Shown: positions 52,727 through 62,070, counted from the first letter of the stretch. The stretch is 64,000 bases of DNA from Pseudomonas gozinkensis (GCF_014863585.1 NZ_CP062253.1:2940501-3004500); one strand, 5' to 3'. Made by a program: numbers and translations. Notes: generated by a model not told the origin, from the sequence alone.

Positions 52727-53653
52727 TCAATGATTGGGCTCGGTCGCCCGGAGCGCTCTGAACTGCTGCGCCAATCCCAGCGCCACGCGGCCGCTGTCCA
52801 CTGTGGGCAGCAAATGGGTGAAGGGAATGTCGATCATCCGGTTCTCGCGCACTGCGCGCAGGGTCGATAACACTGGATCCTGCCTAAGCAACTGACGCTT
52901 GCGACTGGCCGGCGACCATTGCGCATCGGCCAACAGGATCACGTCCGGATCACTGGTGAGCAGGGTTTCGCGGCTCACGGTCACGCGGTACTGGTTGATG
53001 TCGGCAAACAGGTTTCGCGCCCCGGCAGCAGCCAGCAGCGGAGTGACGAAACCCCGTCGGCCCTCGCTGTCGAGGCCGTTGACCTCGCTGTCCAGATAGA
53101 ACACCGACAGCGGTTTGCCTGAGCCGGCCAAAGCTCTCGCGCGGTTCAGATCGGCGTCCAGCGCATCACTCAGTTCCCGGGCTCGCGGCTGTTTGTGCAG
53201 CAGCGCACCGAGGGTCGAGAGGTCGTTGCGGATGTGTTCGAAGTAGTCGAGCGAGTGCCCGTTACACGCCGACTCCAGCAGATAGGACGCCACGCCGTTG
53301 CGCCCCAGCCCGCTGCGCGACGTCACGCCATGGCCGAAGGCCGAGGCGAACCCGCCGATCACCAGATCCGGCCTCTGCGCGTACAGCACTTCGCTCGACG
53401 GATAGCGCGGCGCAATCACTGGCGCCCCGAAATACTCGGACTGCGACGCACCAGTGTCATCCAGGTAGGCGACGCCCGCCAGCGCCGAGCTCGCACCCAG
53501 TGCCAGCACCAGATCGGCGGCGTGCTGATTGAGGGCGACGATCCGCGAAGGTGGTGCGGCCGGTGCGTTCCAGGTCTCGCCACAGTTGCGGTAACTGTCG
53601 GCCCAAACGGGGCATGCGCAGAGCAGGGCGCCCCAAAAAACGAGCTTTCTCAT
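52727..53653 (-). CDS. BtuF-like cobalamin/siderophore ABC binding protein
   Basis: 308-residue periplasmic binding protein of the helical-backbone (BtuF/FecB, TroA) superfamily. Signal peptide 1-18. N-terminal lobe S-R-I-V-A-L-N-Q-H-A-A-D-L-V-L-A-L-G-A near 36-54, Y-x-A-Q-R-P-D-L-V-I-G near 91-101, and C-terminal D-P-D-V-I-L-L-A-D near 234-242. It overlaps the ferredoxin gene by four bases and belongs to the riboswitch-controlled btuB operon, so it most likely binds cobalamin or a precursor. No BtuCD partner is adjacent. Confidence 0.82.
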   Translation of the reverse strand: MRKLVFWGALLCACPVWADSYRNCGETWNAPAAPPSRIVALNQHAADLVLALGASSALAGVAYLDDTGASQSEYFGAPVIAPRYPSSEVLYAQRPDLVIGGFASAFGHGVTSRSGLGRNGVASYLLESACNGHSLDYFEHIRNDLSTLGALLHKQPRARELSDALDADLNRARALAGSGKPLSVFYLDSEVNGLDSEGRRGFVTPLLAAAGARNLFADINQYRVTVSRETLLTSDPDVILLADAQWSPASRKRQLLRQDPVLSTLRAVRENRMIDIPFTHLLPTVDSGRVALGLAQQFRALRATEPNH

Positions 53654-54009
53654 GGGCGCGCCCTGATCAGCAGATCCTCGACCACTTCACCGCCCACCAG
53701 ATGCCCTTCGACCAGCCGTTGTGCATCCGCGTGACTGCGCACGCCATACCAACAGGCTTCCGGGTACACCGTCACGATCGGCCCCAGGTTGCACGGGAAC
53801 TGACAATGAGTGCGGGTCAGCAGAACGCCGCCCGGCGTTTCTATGCGGTCATGCGCCAGCAGATGCCGGCGCAGGGTTTTCCATAACTGCAAGGCGCCGC
53901 GCTGGGTGCAGCGCGGGCCGGTGCAGAGGAATACGTGGCGCGCATGCTCGGGAACATGCGACCAGTCCGGATGCGAATCGACGCCGTCGGTAGTGATGAT
54001 GTCAGCCAT
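53650..54009 (-). CDS. Thioredoxin-like 2Fe-2S ferredoxin
   Basis: 119-residue protein. Four cysteines in the arrangement of thioredoxin-fold 2Fe-2S ferredoxins: C-T-G-P-R-C near residue 29-34 and C-Q-F-P-C near 69-73. Its start overlaps the btuB stop codon and its stop overlaps the btuF-like start, so the three are translationally coupled. Small ferredoxins of this type occur in cobalamin gene clusters, where cobalt reduction during corrinoid adenosylation or dealkylation needs an electron donor. Confidence 0.82.
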   Translation of the reverse strand: MADIITTDGVDSHPDWSHVPEHARHVFLCTGPRCTQRGALQLWKTLRRHLLAHDRIETPGGVLLTRTHCQFPCNLGPIVTVYPEACWYGVRSHADAQRLVEGHLVGGEVVEDLLIRARP

Positions 54010-55946
54010 CAGAAGCGGTACGTGTAGCGAACTTCGGAAGTGAACGGCCGCCCGAGGTTGTCGACGTTGTTCGAGCGGCTGGTGACGTAGTCGCGGTCGA
54101 ACAGGTTCTCCACCAGCAGGCTTACCCGGTGCTGATGGGCACCATCGAGGTAGCGATAAGCGTCGGCATCCACCACCGTATAATGACCGTACTCGACCTG
54201 TTTCGAGCTGATGACATCGCGGATGTAACGGATCGCACCGCCGGCGCCCCACATCCGGTCGACCGACTCATAGCCAATGCGTGAACGGGCGAAGAAGCTC
54301 GGCACATCGTTCAGCGTGACGCCGGCGCGCGACTCGGTGAGGTTGCGGGTCATGTCGGCCTGCAGGCTCCATTGCTCGTTGAGCGCGAGTCTGGCGTCCG
54401 CCTCGAAACCGCGCATCTGCACCCGGCCCTGGCCGTTGACCCACTGGATATCGTCGAGGGTGATTAGGTCGTCGATCTTGCGTTTGAACAGGGTGACACT
54501 GGCGCTGAACTCACGGTCGAGCAGCAGGCCTTTGTAATCCAGACCGAGCTCGGCGTTACGGCTTTTCTCCGGTTTCAGATTACGGTTGCCCAACTCGTCG
54601 CCGGGTTCGTTGACGAACAATTGCTCGGCGTTCGGCAGTTTGTAGGCCGTGCCGTACTGCCCGCGCAGGGCCCAGTTTTCGTTGAGGTCGTACAGCGACG
54701 TGAGCATGCCGACCGTGGCGCTGTCGCCACCGCCCATGGCTTCGTGACGGATGCCGATGCTCGGGTGCCAGTCTGGCAGGGCGTCGATCTGCGGGCGCAA
54801 TTGGGTGTACAGCGCGTGGGCTTCGGCCTTGTCGTTGTCGATGATCAGCACGTCGTCCTGACCCTTGAACCACTGGTTGTCCGTACCGAACACCAGCACG
54901 TGGCCGCCGGGCAGTTCAGCCTTGCCTTCGGCCTGCACGCCCCAGTCGGTGAAGCCCCAATAGTCGTTGTGGTTGATGGTTCTGGTGCCGCCGTTGGCGG
55001 TGTTGTTGATGCGCGTGTAGCGAGTGTCCCAGTCGTTGATATGACCTTTGACGAAGTAGCTCAGGCGCTCGTTGATAGTCTGCTCGAAGGTCGCCGTGGC
55101 GATCTGCTGGATGCGGTCGTTGGTGGTCTTGTGGTTGTCGACCGGGCGGGCGAAATCGAGGTTGGCGTCAGCGTATTGGTAGAACAGCTCCAGGCGTTTG
55201 TCATCGCCGAACGACTGAATCGCCTTGCCGCCGAAGGTCGTGACTTCATAGGCGCGTTTCTTCTCGGTGACGTTTTTCAGGTCGCGATTGCGAAACGGCT
55301 GATAGCCGTCCGAGACGTTATGGCTGACGTAGGCCAGCAAACCCAGATCGCCGAAACCGTTGCTGAAAATATTCTCGACCCGCGCATCGCCGGTGGTTCC
55401 GCCGAAGGTGTCGAGACCCATGTTCACTTCGCCGGACGCTTTGCGGCTCTGCGGGCTGCGGGTGACGATATTGATCACCCCCGACACCGCTTGGGTGCCG
55501 AACAACAGGCTCTGCCCACCCTTGAGCACTTCGATGCGCTCGATAGCGTTGGCCGGCAGCGTGTCCAGGTACAAACCGCCGTACAGGCGATTGTTCAGGC
55601 GCACGCCGTCGAGCAGGATCAGCGTGTCGTCGTTGCGCCCGCCCAACAGGGAATAAGTGCCGTAGTCGAACGGGCCGTTTTTCGGCGCGACGTACAGGCC
55701 GGGAATGAACATCTGCATTACGCGGCTGACATCGGCGCTGGGGCCGGCGCGCTCGATCTGCTCGCGGGTGACGATCTCGACCTTGCTGCCGAATTGCGCC
55801 ATGTCGGCCACGGTGGTGGACTCCACGGACGGCGCGGAAACGATTTGCTGATGGAGTTCGAGCGGCGTGTCATCCGCCAGCAACAGGGGGCTGAACAGGC
55901 AGCCGAACAACAGGGATGGAGCCGGAGAGTTGAAAGGTTTGATCAT
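54009..55946 (-). CDS. btuB: TonB-dependent cobalamin receptor BtuB
   Basis: 645-residue outer-membrane receptor. Signal peptide about 1-24. The plug domain has V-E-I-V-T-R-E-Q-I-E-R-A-G near 55-67, the T-L-I-L-L-D-G-V-R-L-N-N segment near 107-118 and V-L-K-G-G-Q-S-L-L-F-G-T-Q-A-V-S-G-V-I-N-I near 140-160. The barrel ends in aromatic R-Y-T-Y-R-F. A cobalamin riboswitch lies 100 bp upstream and identifies the substrate class. ATG 55946 is the start; the longer frame would run through the leader. Confidence 0.92.
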   Translation of the reverse strand: MIKPFNSPAPSLLFGCLFSPLLLADDTPLELHQQIVSAPSVESTTVADMAQFGSKVEIVTREQIERAGPSADVSRVMQMFIPGLYVAPKNGPFDYGTYSLLGGRNDDTLILLDGVRLNNRLYGGLYLDTLPANAIERIEVLKGGQSLLFGTQAVSGVINIVTRSPQSRKASGEVNMGLDTFGGTTGDARVENIFSNGFGDLGLLAYVSHNVSDGYQPFRNRDLKNVTEKKRAYEVTTFGGKAIQSFGDDKRLELFYQYADANLDFARPVDNHKTTNDRIQQIATATFEQTINERLSYFVKGHINDWDTRYTRINNTANGGTRTINHNDYWGFTDWGVQAEGKAELPGGHVLVFGTDNQWFKGQDDVLIIDNDKAEAHALYTQLRPQIDALPDWHPSIGIRHEAMGGGDSATVGMLTSLYDLNENWALRGQYGTAYKLPNAEQLFVNEPGDELGNRNLKPEKSRNAELGLDYKGLLLDREFSASVTLFKRKIDDLITLDDIQWVNGQGRVQMRGFEADARLALNEQWSLQADMTRNLTESRAGVTLNDVPSFFARSRIGYESVDRMWGAGGAIRYIRDVISSKQVEYGHYTVVDADAYRYLDGAHQHRVSLLVENLFDRDYVTSRSNNVDNLGRPFTSEVRYTYRF

Positions 55947-56049
55947 TGTCTTCTCGAAAGGATCTTCGCAGAAGAGCATGCAGGAGAAGGCATCGCGCAC
56001 ACGCCGACACCGGCCCATGCCCGCCCACCGCAGGATTTTGCCAAACAGA

Positions 56050-56250
56050 CATCTCAGGCCGGTCTCCGGGCTCGCGCGTATGGACGCTTTCACCTTCCCA
56101 TGGCCGTCTGGCCACAGTGGTGTGTCGAAAGCATCACGCGCCTACCGTTGCGGGGGCAGCACCGGACTTGTTCGAAAAGAACGTACCGGTTTCCCGTTTC
56201 ACCCCATGCACGGCGGCATGGGACACCTGAAACAGGGCGGCATCTGAACA
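56050..56250 (-). promoter_or_regulatory. Cobalamin riboswitch
   Basis: On the minus strand, in order: GGGTGAAACGGGAA, GGTACG, the B12-box GCTGCCCCCGCAACGGTA, a CCACTG stem, GGGAAGG and the AGCCCGGAGACCGGCC end. This is the conserved core of an AdoCbl-type riboswitch. It should switch the btuB-ferredoxin-btuF operon off when cobalamin is sufficient. Confidence 0.92.
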
Positions 56251-56310
56251 TTCGGGTGGGCGTGCGTCAACTACCCGCACGTGTCGAGGATGACGAGGGC
56301 TCTTTTCAGG

Positions 56311-57219
56311 TTACTGCGCGATAAACCTGCGAATCGCTTGAGTGGTTTCGACGGGCGCTTCCTCCATCAGCCAATGCCCCGCGCCGGCAACCACCAGTTC
56401 GGTGACGTTGTCGGCGGCATTGCGCATCACGATGGCTTCGTTGTTGCCGAAGGACTTCTCGCCGCCGATCGCCAGCACCGGCATCTTCAGTTTGGTCTTC
56501 ATCGACGCCTCGTTGTCCACCGCGTCCTGGCGGATTGCGCGGAACTGGGCGAACGCCGCGTGCATGGCGCCGGGCCGGGCGTAGAGTCTGGCGTAGTGCT
56601 GGCGGGTGGCTTCGTCGACCTTTTTCGGGTCGCCGGCGAACTCGTTCCAGAAGCGGTCGAGGTAGATGCGCTCACGCCCGGCCACCAGCCGTTCTGCATC
56701 CGGTCCACCGAAATCGAAATGCCAGAGCATCGGCGAGCGCACGATATCATTCCACGGCGGAATCCCCGGAACGGGCGCGTCCATCACCACCAGGCGATCG
56801 GTCTGCTGCGGATACCGCGAGGCGTAGGCGAAGGCGACCATGGTGCCGATGTCGTGGCCGATCACCACCGAATGCTCGATGCCCAGCGAAGCCAGCACCG
56901 CGCGAATATCACCGGCCTGGGTCTTCTTGTCGTAACCATCGGCCGGGATCGACGACAGGCCCATGCCCCGCAAATCCGGCACCACCACGGTGTGATCCTT
57001 CGCCAGATCCGCCGCCAGCGGCGCCCACATGTCACCGGTGTCGCCAAAACCATGCAACAGCACCACCGCCGGGCCTTTGCCGCCGATGCGCGTGTGGATT
57101 TTTGCGCCATCCACGGCGATGTCCTGAGTGCGGAACGAGGCAGGGAAGGGCGTCACGTCGGCATGGGCCGGAACACTCAGGGCCAGCAGCAGGGAAGCGG
57201 TGAGCAGGGCGCGGATCAT
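56311..57219 (-). CDS. Exported alpha/beta hydrolase, Asp-nucleophile type
   Basis: 302-residue protein with a signal peptide (about 1-20). Oxyanion motif H-G-F-G-D-T near 55-60, nucleophile elbow G-H-D-I-G-T with Asp near 119-124, as in epoxide hydrolases and fluoroacetate/haloalkane dehalogenases, and the terminal histidine in G-A-G-H-W-L near 280. GGAG before ATG 57219. It sits between the riboswitch and a LysR gene, transcribed in the same direction as both. It is the second exported hydrolase of this type in the window (with 13700-14764). Confidence 0.82.
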   Translation of the reverse strand: MIRALLTASLLLALSVPAHADVTPFPASFRTQDIAVDGAKIHTRIGGKGPAVVLLHGFGDTGDMWAPLAADLAKDHTVVVPDLRGMGLSSIPADGYDKKTQAGDIRAVLASLGIEHSVVIGHDIGTMVAFAYASRYPQQTDRLVVMDAPVPGIPPWNDIVRSPMLWHFDFGGPDAERLVAGRERIYLDRFWNEFAGDPKKVDEATRQHYARLYARPGAMHAAFAQFRAIRQDAVDNEASMKTKLKMPVLAIGGEKSFGNNEAIVMRNAADNVTELVVAGAGHWLMEEAPVETTQAIRRFIAQ

Positions 57220-57292
57220 GGCGTTCACTCCAGAGGGGGTGGCTGGAGCGTAGACGGATTTGTCCTGTCCCGACGTGCATTTCAGCCGCTGC

Positions 57293-58210
57293 TCAACGGG
57301 TTGCCTGCAGCGCCGCACCTTGTTGAACAAAACGCTCGATCAACCAGCGTGCGGCGGGGCCCGGTGGCAGGTCCGAGCGGTAGATGATGCTGAAGGGGTA
57401 TTTGCCGCTGGTGTATTCCGGCAGGTTCAGTGGCACGAGCCGGCCGCTGTCCAGATCTTCCTGGATCATCGGCGTCGGCATGTTGCCCCAGCCAATGCCT
57501 TCGCGCAGCAACATGTGCTTGGCGCCCAGATCCGCCAGCCGCCAGGTGCGGTTGCTGAGCACCGCAAACTCCTTGCCCTTAGTCAGTTCCGAGCGGTCGG
57601 ACAGCACCAGTTGCGTGAACTCGCGTCCGGCTCCCGGCGCGTTCTGTTCGGCCAGGGCCAGCGGATGATTTGGCGCGGCGACGGGAATCAACTCGACGTT
57701 GCCGGCGCCGACTCTTTCAATGCCGTCGATGCTTTCATTCATGGGGCCGCTCACACCGATGACTGCGTTGCGGTTGATCACTCGCTCGGTCACGGCGCCA
57801 AGGGCCTCCATGTGCAAATGCAGGGCAACCGTGGGGAATTCCTCCTGAAAGGCTTTGAGCGCGTCCACGATCCGTTCGGCGGGAAGCATCACGTCGAGTA
57901 CCACGTGAACCTCGGCTTCCAGCCCCTGAAGCAGGCCTTTGACCTTGGCGCGCAGGCCATGCACGCCGTTGGCGATGGTCCGGGCTTCGGCCAGCACGGT
58001 GCGCCCGGCTTCGGTGAGTTGCGGTTTACGGGTGGTCTGGCGATCAAAAAGCGTCACGCCCAGCTGCATTTCAAGGTTGGCGATCGAATAGCTGATCACC
58101 GAGGTGGCCCGGTGAAGTTTGCGCGCAGCCCCTGCAAAACTGCCGACTTCCACGACGGTGAGGAAGACGCGCAGTTGATCGAGTGTCGGTGTGCCTGGGT
58201 CGGAGATCAT
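57293..58210 (-). CDS. LysR regulator, divergent from doxX-pirin
   Basis: 305-residue LysR protein. Helix-turn-helix near 24-55 (A-G-A-A-R-K-L-H-R-A-T-S-V-I-S-Y-S-I), effector domain from about 100. It faces away from the DoxX/pirin pair across 173 bp that contain a dyad. The hydrolase behind it may also be in its regulon. Confidence 0.86.
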   Translation of the reverse strand: MISDPGTPTLDQLRVFLTVVEVGSFAGAARKLHRATSVISYSIANLEMQLGVTLFDRQTTRKPQLTEAGRTVLAEARTIANGVHGLRAKVKGLLQGLEAEVHVVLDVMLPAERIVDALKAFQEEFPTVALHLHMEALGAVTERVINRNAVIGVSGPMNESIDGIERVGAGNVELIPVAAPNHPLALAEQNAPGAGREFTQLVLSDRSELTKGKEFAVLSNRTWRLADLGAKHMLLREGIGWGNMPTPMIQEDLDSGRLVPLNLPEYTSGKYPFSIIYRSDLPPGPAARWLIERFVQQGAALQATR

Positions 58211-58276
58211 GCCGGGTTCCTCGAATTACGATTGAAGTCCTTCGTCTGAGGTGAGCAGCTTATCTATTTTATCGAC

Positions 58277-58295
58277 ACTAATGATCTAAATTAGT
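58277..58295. promoter_or_regulatory. Candidate LysR operator (doxX-pirin)
   Basis: ACTAAT-GATCTAA-ATTAGT, perfect 6-bp arms, in the gap between the divergent LysR and doxX genes. AT-rich interrupted dyads at this position fit LysR-type binding sites. Confidence 0.45.
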
Positions 58296-58383
58296 CGGCT
58301 ATTCAGATGAGTAGCCGAGGCGCAACATTTCTTCACCCGGGCGATTCAGGTCGAATCGCACCCTCATTGAAGGAAATGCCCTG

Positions 58384-58824
58384 ATGACGTCTTCCGCAAA
58401 TCTCGCTGCATCCACCTCTGCTCACCAGAATCATTCCGACGTGAAACAGGCTTCGGCCGCGCTGATCGGTCGTGTATTGCTCAGTGTGATTTTCATCCTT
58501 TCCGGTTTTTCCAAATTGGCTGCGCCGGCCATGATGATCGGCTACATCGGCTCGGTGGGTCTGCCGCTTCCACAAGTGGCGCTGGCCGTGGCGATCATCG
58601 TCGAAGTCGGCGGTGGCCTAGCACTGATCGCCGGATACCGCACCCGCACCGTCGCCGCCGTCCTGGCGTTGTTCAGCGTGTTCACTGCGCTGGCCTTCCA
58701 CAGTGCACTGGCCGATCAGAACCAGTTCATCCACTTCTTCAAAAACATCGCGATGGCGGGTGGCCTGTTGCAGGTCGTGGCCTTCGGCGCCGGCCGCTTC
58801 AGCCTCGACGCTCGCCGCGGTTGA
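58384..58824 (+). CDS. DoxX-family membrane protein
   Basis: 146-residue inner-membrane protein with four hydrophobic helices. The family opening G-R-V-L-L-S-V-I-F-I-L-S-G-F-S-K-L is near residues 29-45 and E-V-G-G-G-L-A-L-I-A-G near 74-84. DoxX-like proteins are linked to redox and thiol stress. Cotranscribed with the pirin gene 85 bp downstream; a perfect hairpin lies between. Confidence 0.85.
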   Translation: MTSSANLAASTSAHQNHSDVKQASAALIGRVLLSVIFILSGFSKLAAPAMMIGYIGSVGLPLPQVALAVAIIVEVGGGLALIAGYRTRTVAAVLALFSVFTALAFHSALADQNQFIHFFKNIAMAGGLLQVVAFGAGRFSLDARRG

Positions 58825-58831
58825 TCCTCGT

Positions 58832-58862
58832 GCGCGGTGAAGGGTCGCTTCCTTCACCGCGC
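58832..58862. other. Perfect hairpin between doxX and pirin genes
   Basis: GCGCGGTGAAGG and CCTTCACCGCGC make a 12-bp stem with a 7-base loop. No T-run follows, so it may attenuate or protect the RNA rather than terminate fully. Confidence 0.5.
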
Positions 58863-58909
58863 TTCAGCCTGTTTGTTGAGCGCCCCCGCAACAGAATCGA
58901 GTAATCATC

Positions 58910-59809
58910 ATGACCGTCCAGCAACAACTTTCTGGCTACACCCGCGAACCCGATACCCTTCGTGCCATCCGCTACCGTACCAGCGGCAACGGGCATGGCT
59001 CGATTGTCCGGTTGATGAGCCCTTCGGATCTGGGCCAGTTGATCAAGCCGTTTGTGTTCCTCGATCTGTTTGAAGGTGAAGCCTCGTTCATCAACCGCAT
59101 GCCCATGCACCCGCACTCGGGGATCGCCACGGTCACGCTGATTACCGAAGGCAACTTGCGTTTCGAGGATGCCGATTCGGGCAAGGGCATGATCGACTAC
59201 GGCGGCGTCGAGTGGATGCGCGCGGGTGGCGGGGTCTGGCACGGCAAGGAAATGTCGGTCGGCACTTCCGAGCGGATCCAGGGGTTCCAACTGTGGGTGG
59301 CGCTGCCGCCAGCGCTGGAAAACGCCAGTGTCGACAGCCAGTACCTGGCGTCCGGCGCGATGCCCGAAGTGGGGCCGGCACGGGTGATTCTCGGCCTGCA
59401 CCAGGGTGTCCAGAGCCCGGTTCGGGCGCCGGCGGGAATGAATTATCTGTTGGTCACATTGGGCCTCGGAGAGACCTGGACTTACACGCCACCTGAAGGT
59501 CACGAATCGTTATGGTTGAGCGTCAGCCGTGGATTGCTGGCGGCACCCGATCTGGTCAGCGCCGGTGAAATGGCGGTCTTCGAACCCGGCAACGGCGCCG
59601 TGACGCTGAAGGCCCTGCGCGAAGACACTGTGTTCGTGATCGGCTCGGCGCAGCCTCACCCCTTTGAACTGGCGCTGGGAAATTACTCCGTACACACCAA
59701 CCCCGAGGCCTTGCGAGAAGGAGAGGCGAAGATTGCGGAAATCGGTGGGCGGTTGCGTGAGTATCTTCAGCAGTCAGATGAGTCGGTTGCCGTGCCGGTG
59801 TTCAAATAA
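58910..59809 (+). CDS. Pirin-like bicupin protein
   Basis: 299-residue pirin-family protein. Metal-binding motif M-H-P-H-S-G near residues 64-69 (H-P-H) and a further E-W-M-R-A-G-G-G-V-W-H-G segment near 103-114; second cupin from about 170. It is larger and quite different from the pirin at 19181-20017, so not a recent duplicate. DoxX plus pirin under LysR control suggests a response to a phenolic or electrophilic compound. Confidence 0.85.
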   Translation: MTVQQQLSGYTREPDTLRAIRYRTSGNGHGSIVRLMSPSDLGQLIKPFVFLDLFEGEASFINRMPMHPHSGIATVTLITEGNLRFEDADSGKGMIDYGGVEWMRAGGGVWHGKEMSVGTSERIQGFQLWVALPPALENASVDSQYLASGAMPEVGPARVILGLHQGVQSPVRAPAGMNYLLVTLGLGETWTYTPPEGHESLWLSVSRGLLAAPDLVSAGEMAVFEPGNGAVTLKALREDTVFVIGSAQPHPFELALGNYSVHTNPEALREGEAKIAEIGGRLREYLQQSDESVAVPVFK

Positions 59810-59832
59810 TCCGGATCTGGCCTGAGCTCCGT

Positions 59833-60591
59833 TCAGGCCATGTACCCCTCCACACCGTCCCACAACAGTTTCAGCGCCGTGACCACCAGCAAGCCATAGC
59901 ACGCGCGGTACATCTGGCGTTGATCCAGCCGGGCGTGCAGCCGCCAGCCCAGCCAGACGCCGCAGGGTACGGCGAGCAGGCTGACGAGCATCAACGTCAG
60001 CACGTTGCCCGTGGGTTTGGCCAGCAGCAGCCACGGTACGGCTTTAAGCAGATTGCCCACCGTGAAAAACAGGCTGGTCGTGCCGGCATACATCTGTTTG
60101 CTCAACCCCAGTGGCAGCAGATAGATCGCCAGCGGCGGTCCACCGGAGTGTGCAACCATCGTCGTGATGCCCGAAGTGATACCGGCGGCCACCGCTTTGG
60201 GCGACGAACGCGGCTTCACGTGGACCTCGGCACCCGCCTTGAACCACAAACCGACAAACAACAACGTGACCGCTGCCATGACAATGGCGATGGCGCGGTG
60301 ATCCAGTACCCGGAAAAGCAAATAACCGGCGCCGATGCCGACAATCAATCCTGGCACCAACAACTTCAGATCCGGTTTTGACCAGGTGGAAGGCTTCCAG
60401 TAGCGCAGGCTGAACAGATCCATGGCGACGAACAACGGCGCGAGCAGTCCGCCAGCGGTGATCGGATCCATCACCAGCGACAGCAGCGGAATCCCGACAA
60501 TTGCAAAGCCGCCACCGAATGCGCCCTTCATGAAGCAGATCAGGAACACACCGGCGAAGGTGACGAGGAGAGTGCTGACGGTCAGTTCCAC
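59833..60591 (-). CDS. TauE/SafE family membrane permease
   Basis: 252-residue protein with about seven hydrophobic helices. Opening G-A-F-G-G-G-F-A-I-V-G-I-P near residues 23-35 and the family motif T-M-V-A-H-S-G-G-P-P near 143-152. Members export sulfite, sulfolactate or related anions. GTG start at 60591. Convergent with the pirin gene. Confidence 0.85.
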   Translation of the reverse strand: MELTVSTLLVTFAGVFLICFMKGAFGGGFAIVGIPLLSLVMDPITAGGLLAPLFVAMDLFSLRYWKPSTWSKPDLKLLVPGLIVGIGAGYLLFRVLDHRAIAIVMAAVTLLFVGLWFKAGAEVHVKPRSSPKAVAAGITSGITTMVAHSGGPPLAIYLLPLGLSKQMYAGTTSLFFTVGNLLKAVPWLLLAKPTGNVLTLMLVSLLAVPCGVWLGWRLHARLDQRQMYRACYGLLVVTALKLLWDGVEGYMA

Positions 60592-60831
60592 GGTGCGTGC
60601 TCACTTCACTTCAGGCTGGGGAGTGGCCTAATTTCGCTCGTGGTTTGCCGGATGAACAGTTACAGATTCAGGATTTTTTCATGGTTCAGTATTAAAAAAT
60701 ACACCGCACGCATTCATACGAAATCCGGCAACAGTGTTTGTCCAGCCTGCCGATTTTTCAGCATCACCCCACCCCTTAGCATCGTCTCCAACCCGTGAAC
60801 AAACACGGTCCTCAACGAGACGGTGAACATC
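60592..60831. other. Gap before DUF2790 gene
   Basis: 240 bp between divergent genes. AT-rich around 60660-60720 (TTCAGGATTTTTTCATGG...AAAAAATACACC), suitable for promoters of both genes. No distinct operator, terminator or small gene was seen. Confidence 0.5.
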
Positions 60832-61089
60832 ATGAGCCTCAAGAAAATCGCGCTGGTTTTAATGCTTGGCAGTTTCGGTGCGCACGCTTACGCCGATAAC
60901 GCGGACGCGGCGAATATCCCGGTCGAGACCTACAGTTCTTCGACCAATCTGGACATCGAGCACGTCATTTCCATCACCGAACCGGCCAACGAATGCGCCC
61001 CGGTGCCGGTGCAGATGACCTACGAAGATTCCCATGGCGAGCGCCACGTTCTGCAATATCAAGTGATGGGCACTGGCTGTTCCAGTTGA
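60832..61089 (+). CDS. Exported DUF2790 protein
   Basis: 85-residue periplasmic protein. Signal peptide about 1-22 (ending A-Y-A). The mature part has the family features Y-x-S-S-T-N-L-D-I-E-H-V-I, C-A-P-V-P-V-Q-M-T-Y-E-D-S-H-G and the terminal Y-Q-V-M-G-T-G-C; the two cysteines may form a disulfide. GTG at 60823 is also in frame. Pseudomonas-typical family of unknown function. Confidence 0.83.
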   Translation: MSLKKIALVLMLGSFGAHAYADNADAANIPVETYSSSTNLDIEHVISITEPANECAPVPVQMTYEDSHGERHVLQYQVMGTGCSS

Positions 61090-61134
61090 GTCCGGTGCAG
61101 GGGATGGAGGGTCGACACTCCATGTCTGCTGCAC

Positions 61135-62070
61135 TCAAAGCGCTTTCGCTCCGACAACCTCTTCATCCGATGCCAGCAATTGCGGGATCGACTGCTTCAG
61201 AAATTCCACCCAGGTCTTGATCTTCGCATCGACGAACTTGCGCGACGGATAGATCGCGAACAGGTTCAACTCCTCCAGCCGATACTCCGGCAATACCCGC
61301 ACCAAGGTTCCCGCCCTTAAACCATCCACGGCCGATGCTATTGGCTGAATGCCGATGCCCATGCCTTTTCTGATCGCGATGGTCATGCCGTCGGCGGTGT
61401 TGATGTGAAAGGGCGACACGGGGATGGTGATGGTCTCCATGCCTGCGGGCCCTTCGAATGTCCAGTTTTCCACCGGCATCACTGTGTTGACGATGCGCAG
61501 ACACTCGTGTTCGCAGAGTTCGCCGGGGGTTTGCGGCTGGCCGCGCTTTGCCACGTAGGCGGGTGAGGCGCAGAGGATGCTGTAGGTGATGCCCAGGCGT
61601 TGCGCGACGAAGCCGGAATCCGGCAGGTCGCGGGCCAGCACGATGGACATGTCGAAGCCTTCTTCGAGCAGGTCCGGGACGCGGTTGGTCAGGGTCAGGT
61701 CGAACATCACCGTGGGGTGGATTTCGCGATAGCGGGCGATGGCGTCGATCACGTAGTGGTTGCCGATGGCCGACATGGTGTGAATCTTCAGGCGGCCGAC
61801 GGGCAGGGTCTGGGCGGTGCCGGCTTCTTCGTCGGCTTCGCGCACGTCATCGAGGATTTTTTCGCAGCGCTCCAGATAACGCACGCCGGCTTCGGTCAGG
61901 GCCAGACGGCGGGTGGTGCGGTTGATCAGCCGTGTGTGCAGGCGCGCTTCGAGGGCGGAGATGGCTTTGGATACGTTGGTGGTGTTGGTGTCCAGCAGCT
62001 CGGCAGCGGCGGTGAAGCTGCCGCTTTGGGCGACGGCGATGAAGAAGCGCATGCTTTGGAAGACGTCCAT
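61135..62070 (-). CDS. LysR family transcriptional regulator
   Basis: 311-residue LysR regulator of the CrgA/YhaJ-like branch. Helix-turn-helix near 19-50 (T-A-A-A-E-L-L-D-T-N-T-T-N-V-S-K-A-I) and the L-I-N-R-T-T-R-R-L segment; effector domain from about 92. ATG 62070 gives the standard M-D-V-F-Q-S-M start. It is 72 bp behind the aldo-keto reductase gene in the same direction and may regulate it. Confidence 0.86.
   Translation of the reverse strand: MDVFQSMRFFIAVAQSGSFTAAAELLDTNTTNVSKAISALEARLHTRLINRTTRRLALTEAGVRYLERCEKILDDVREADEEAGTAQTLPVGRLKIHTMSAIGNHYVIDAIARYREIHPTVMFDLTLTNRVPDLLEEGFDMSIVLARDLPDSGFVAQRLGITYSILCASPAYVAKRGQPQTPGELCEHECLRIVNTVMPVENWTFEGPAGMETITIPVSPFHINTADGMTIAIRKGMGIGIQPIASAVDGLRAGTLVRVLPEYRLEELNLFAIYPSRKFVDAKIKTWVEFLKQSIPQLLASDEEVVGAKAL

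Noticed and set aside
54621..56324. 567-codon plus-strand frame opposite btuB and its riboswitch
   Set aside because: Shadow of btuB; it also runs through the riboswitch, which is conserved as RNA on the other strand.
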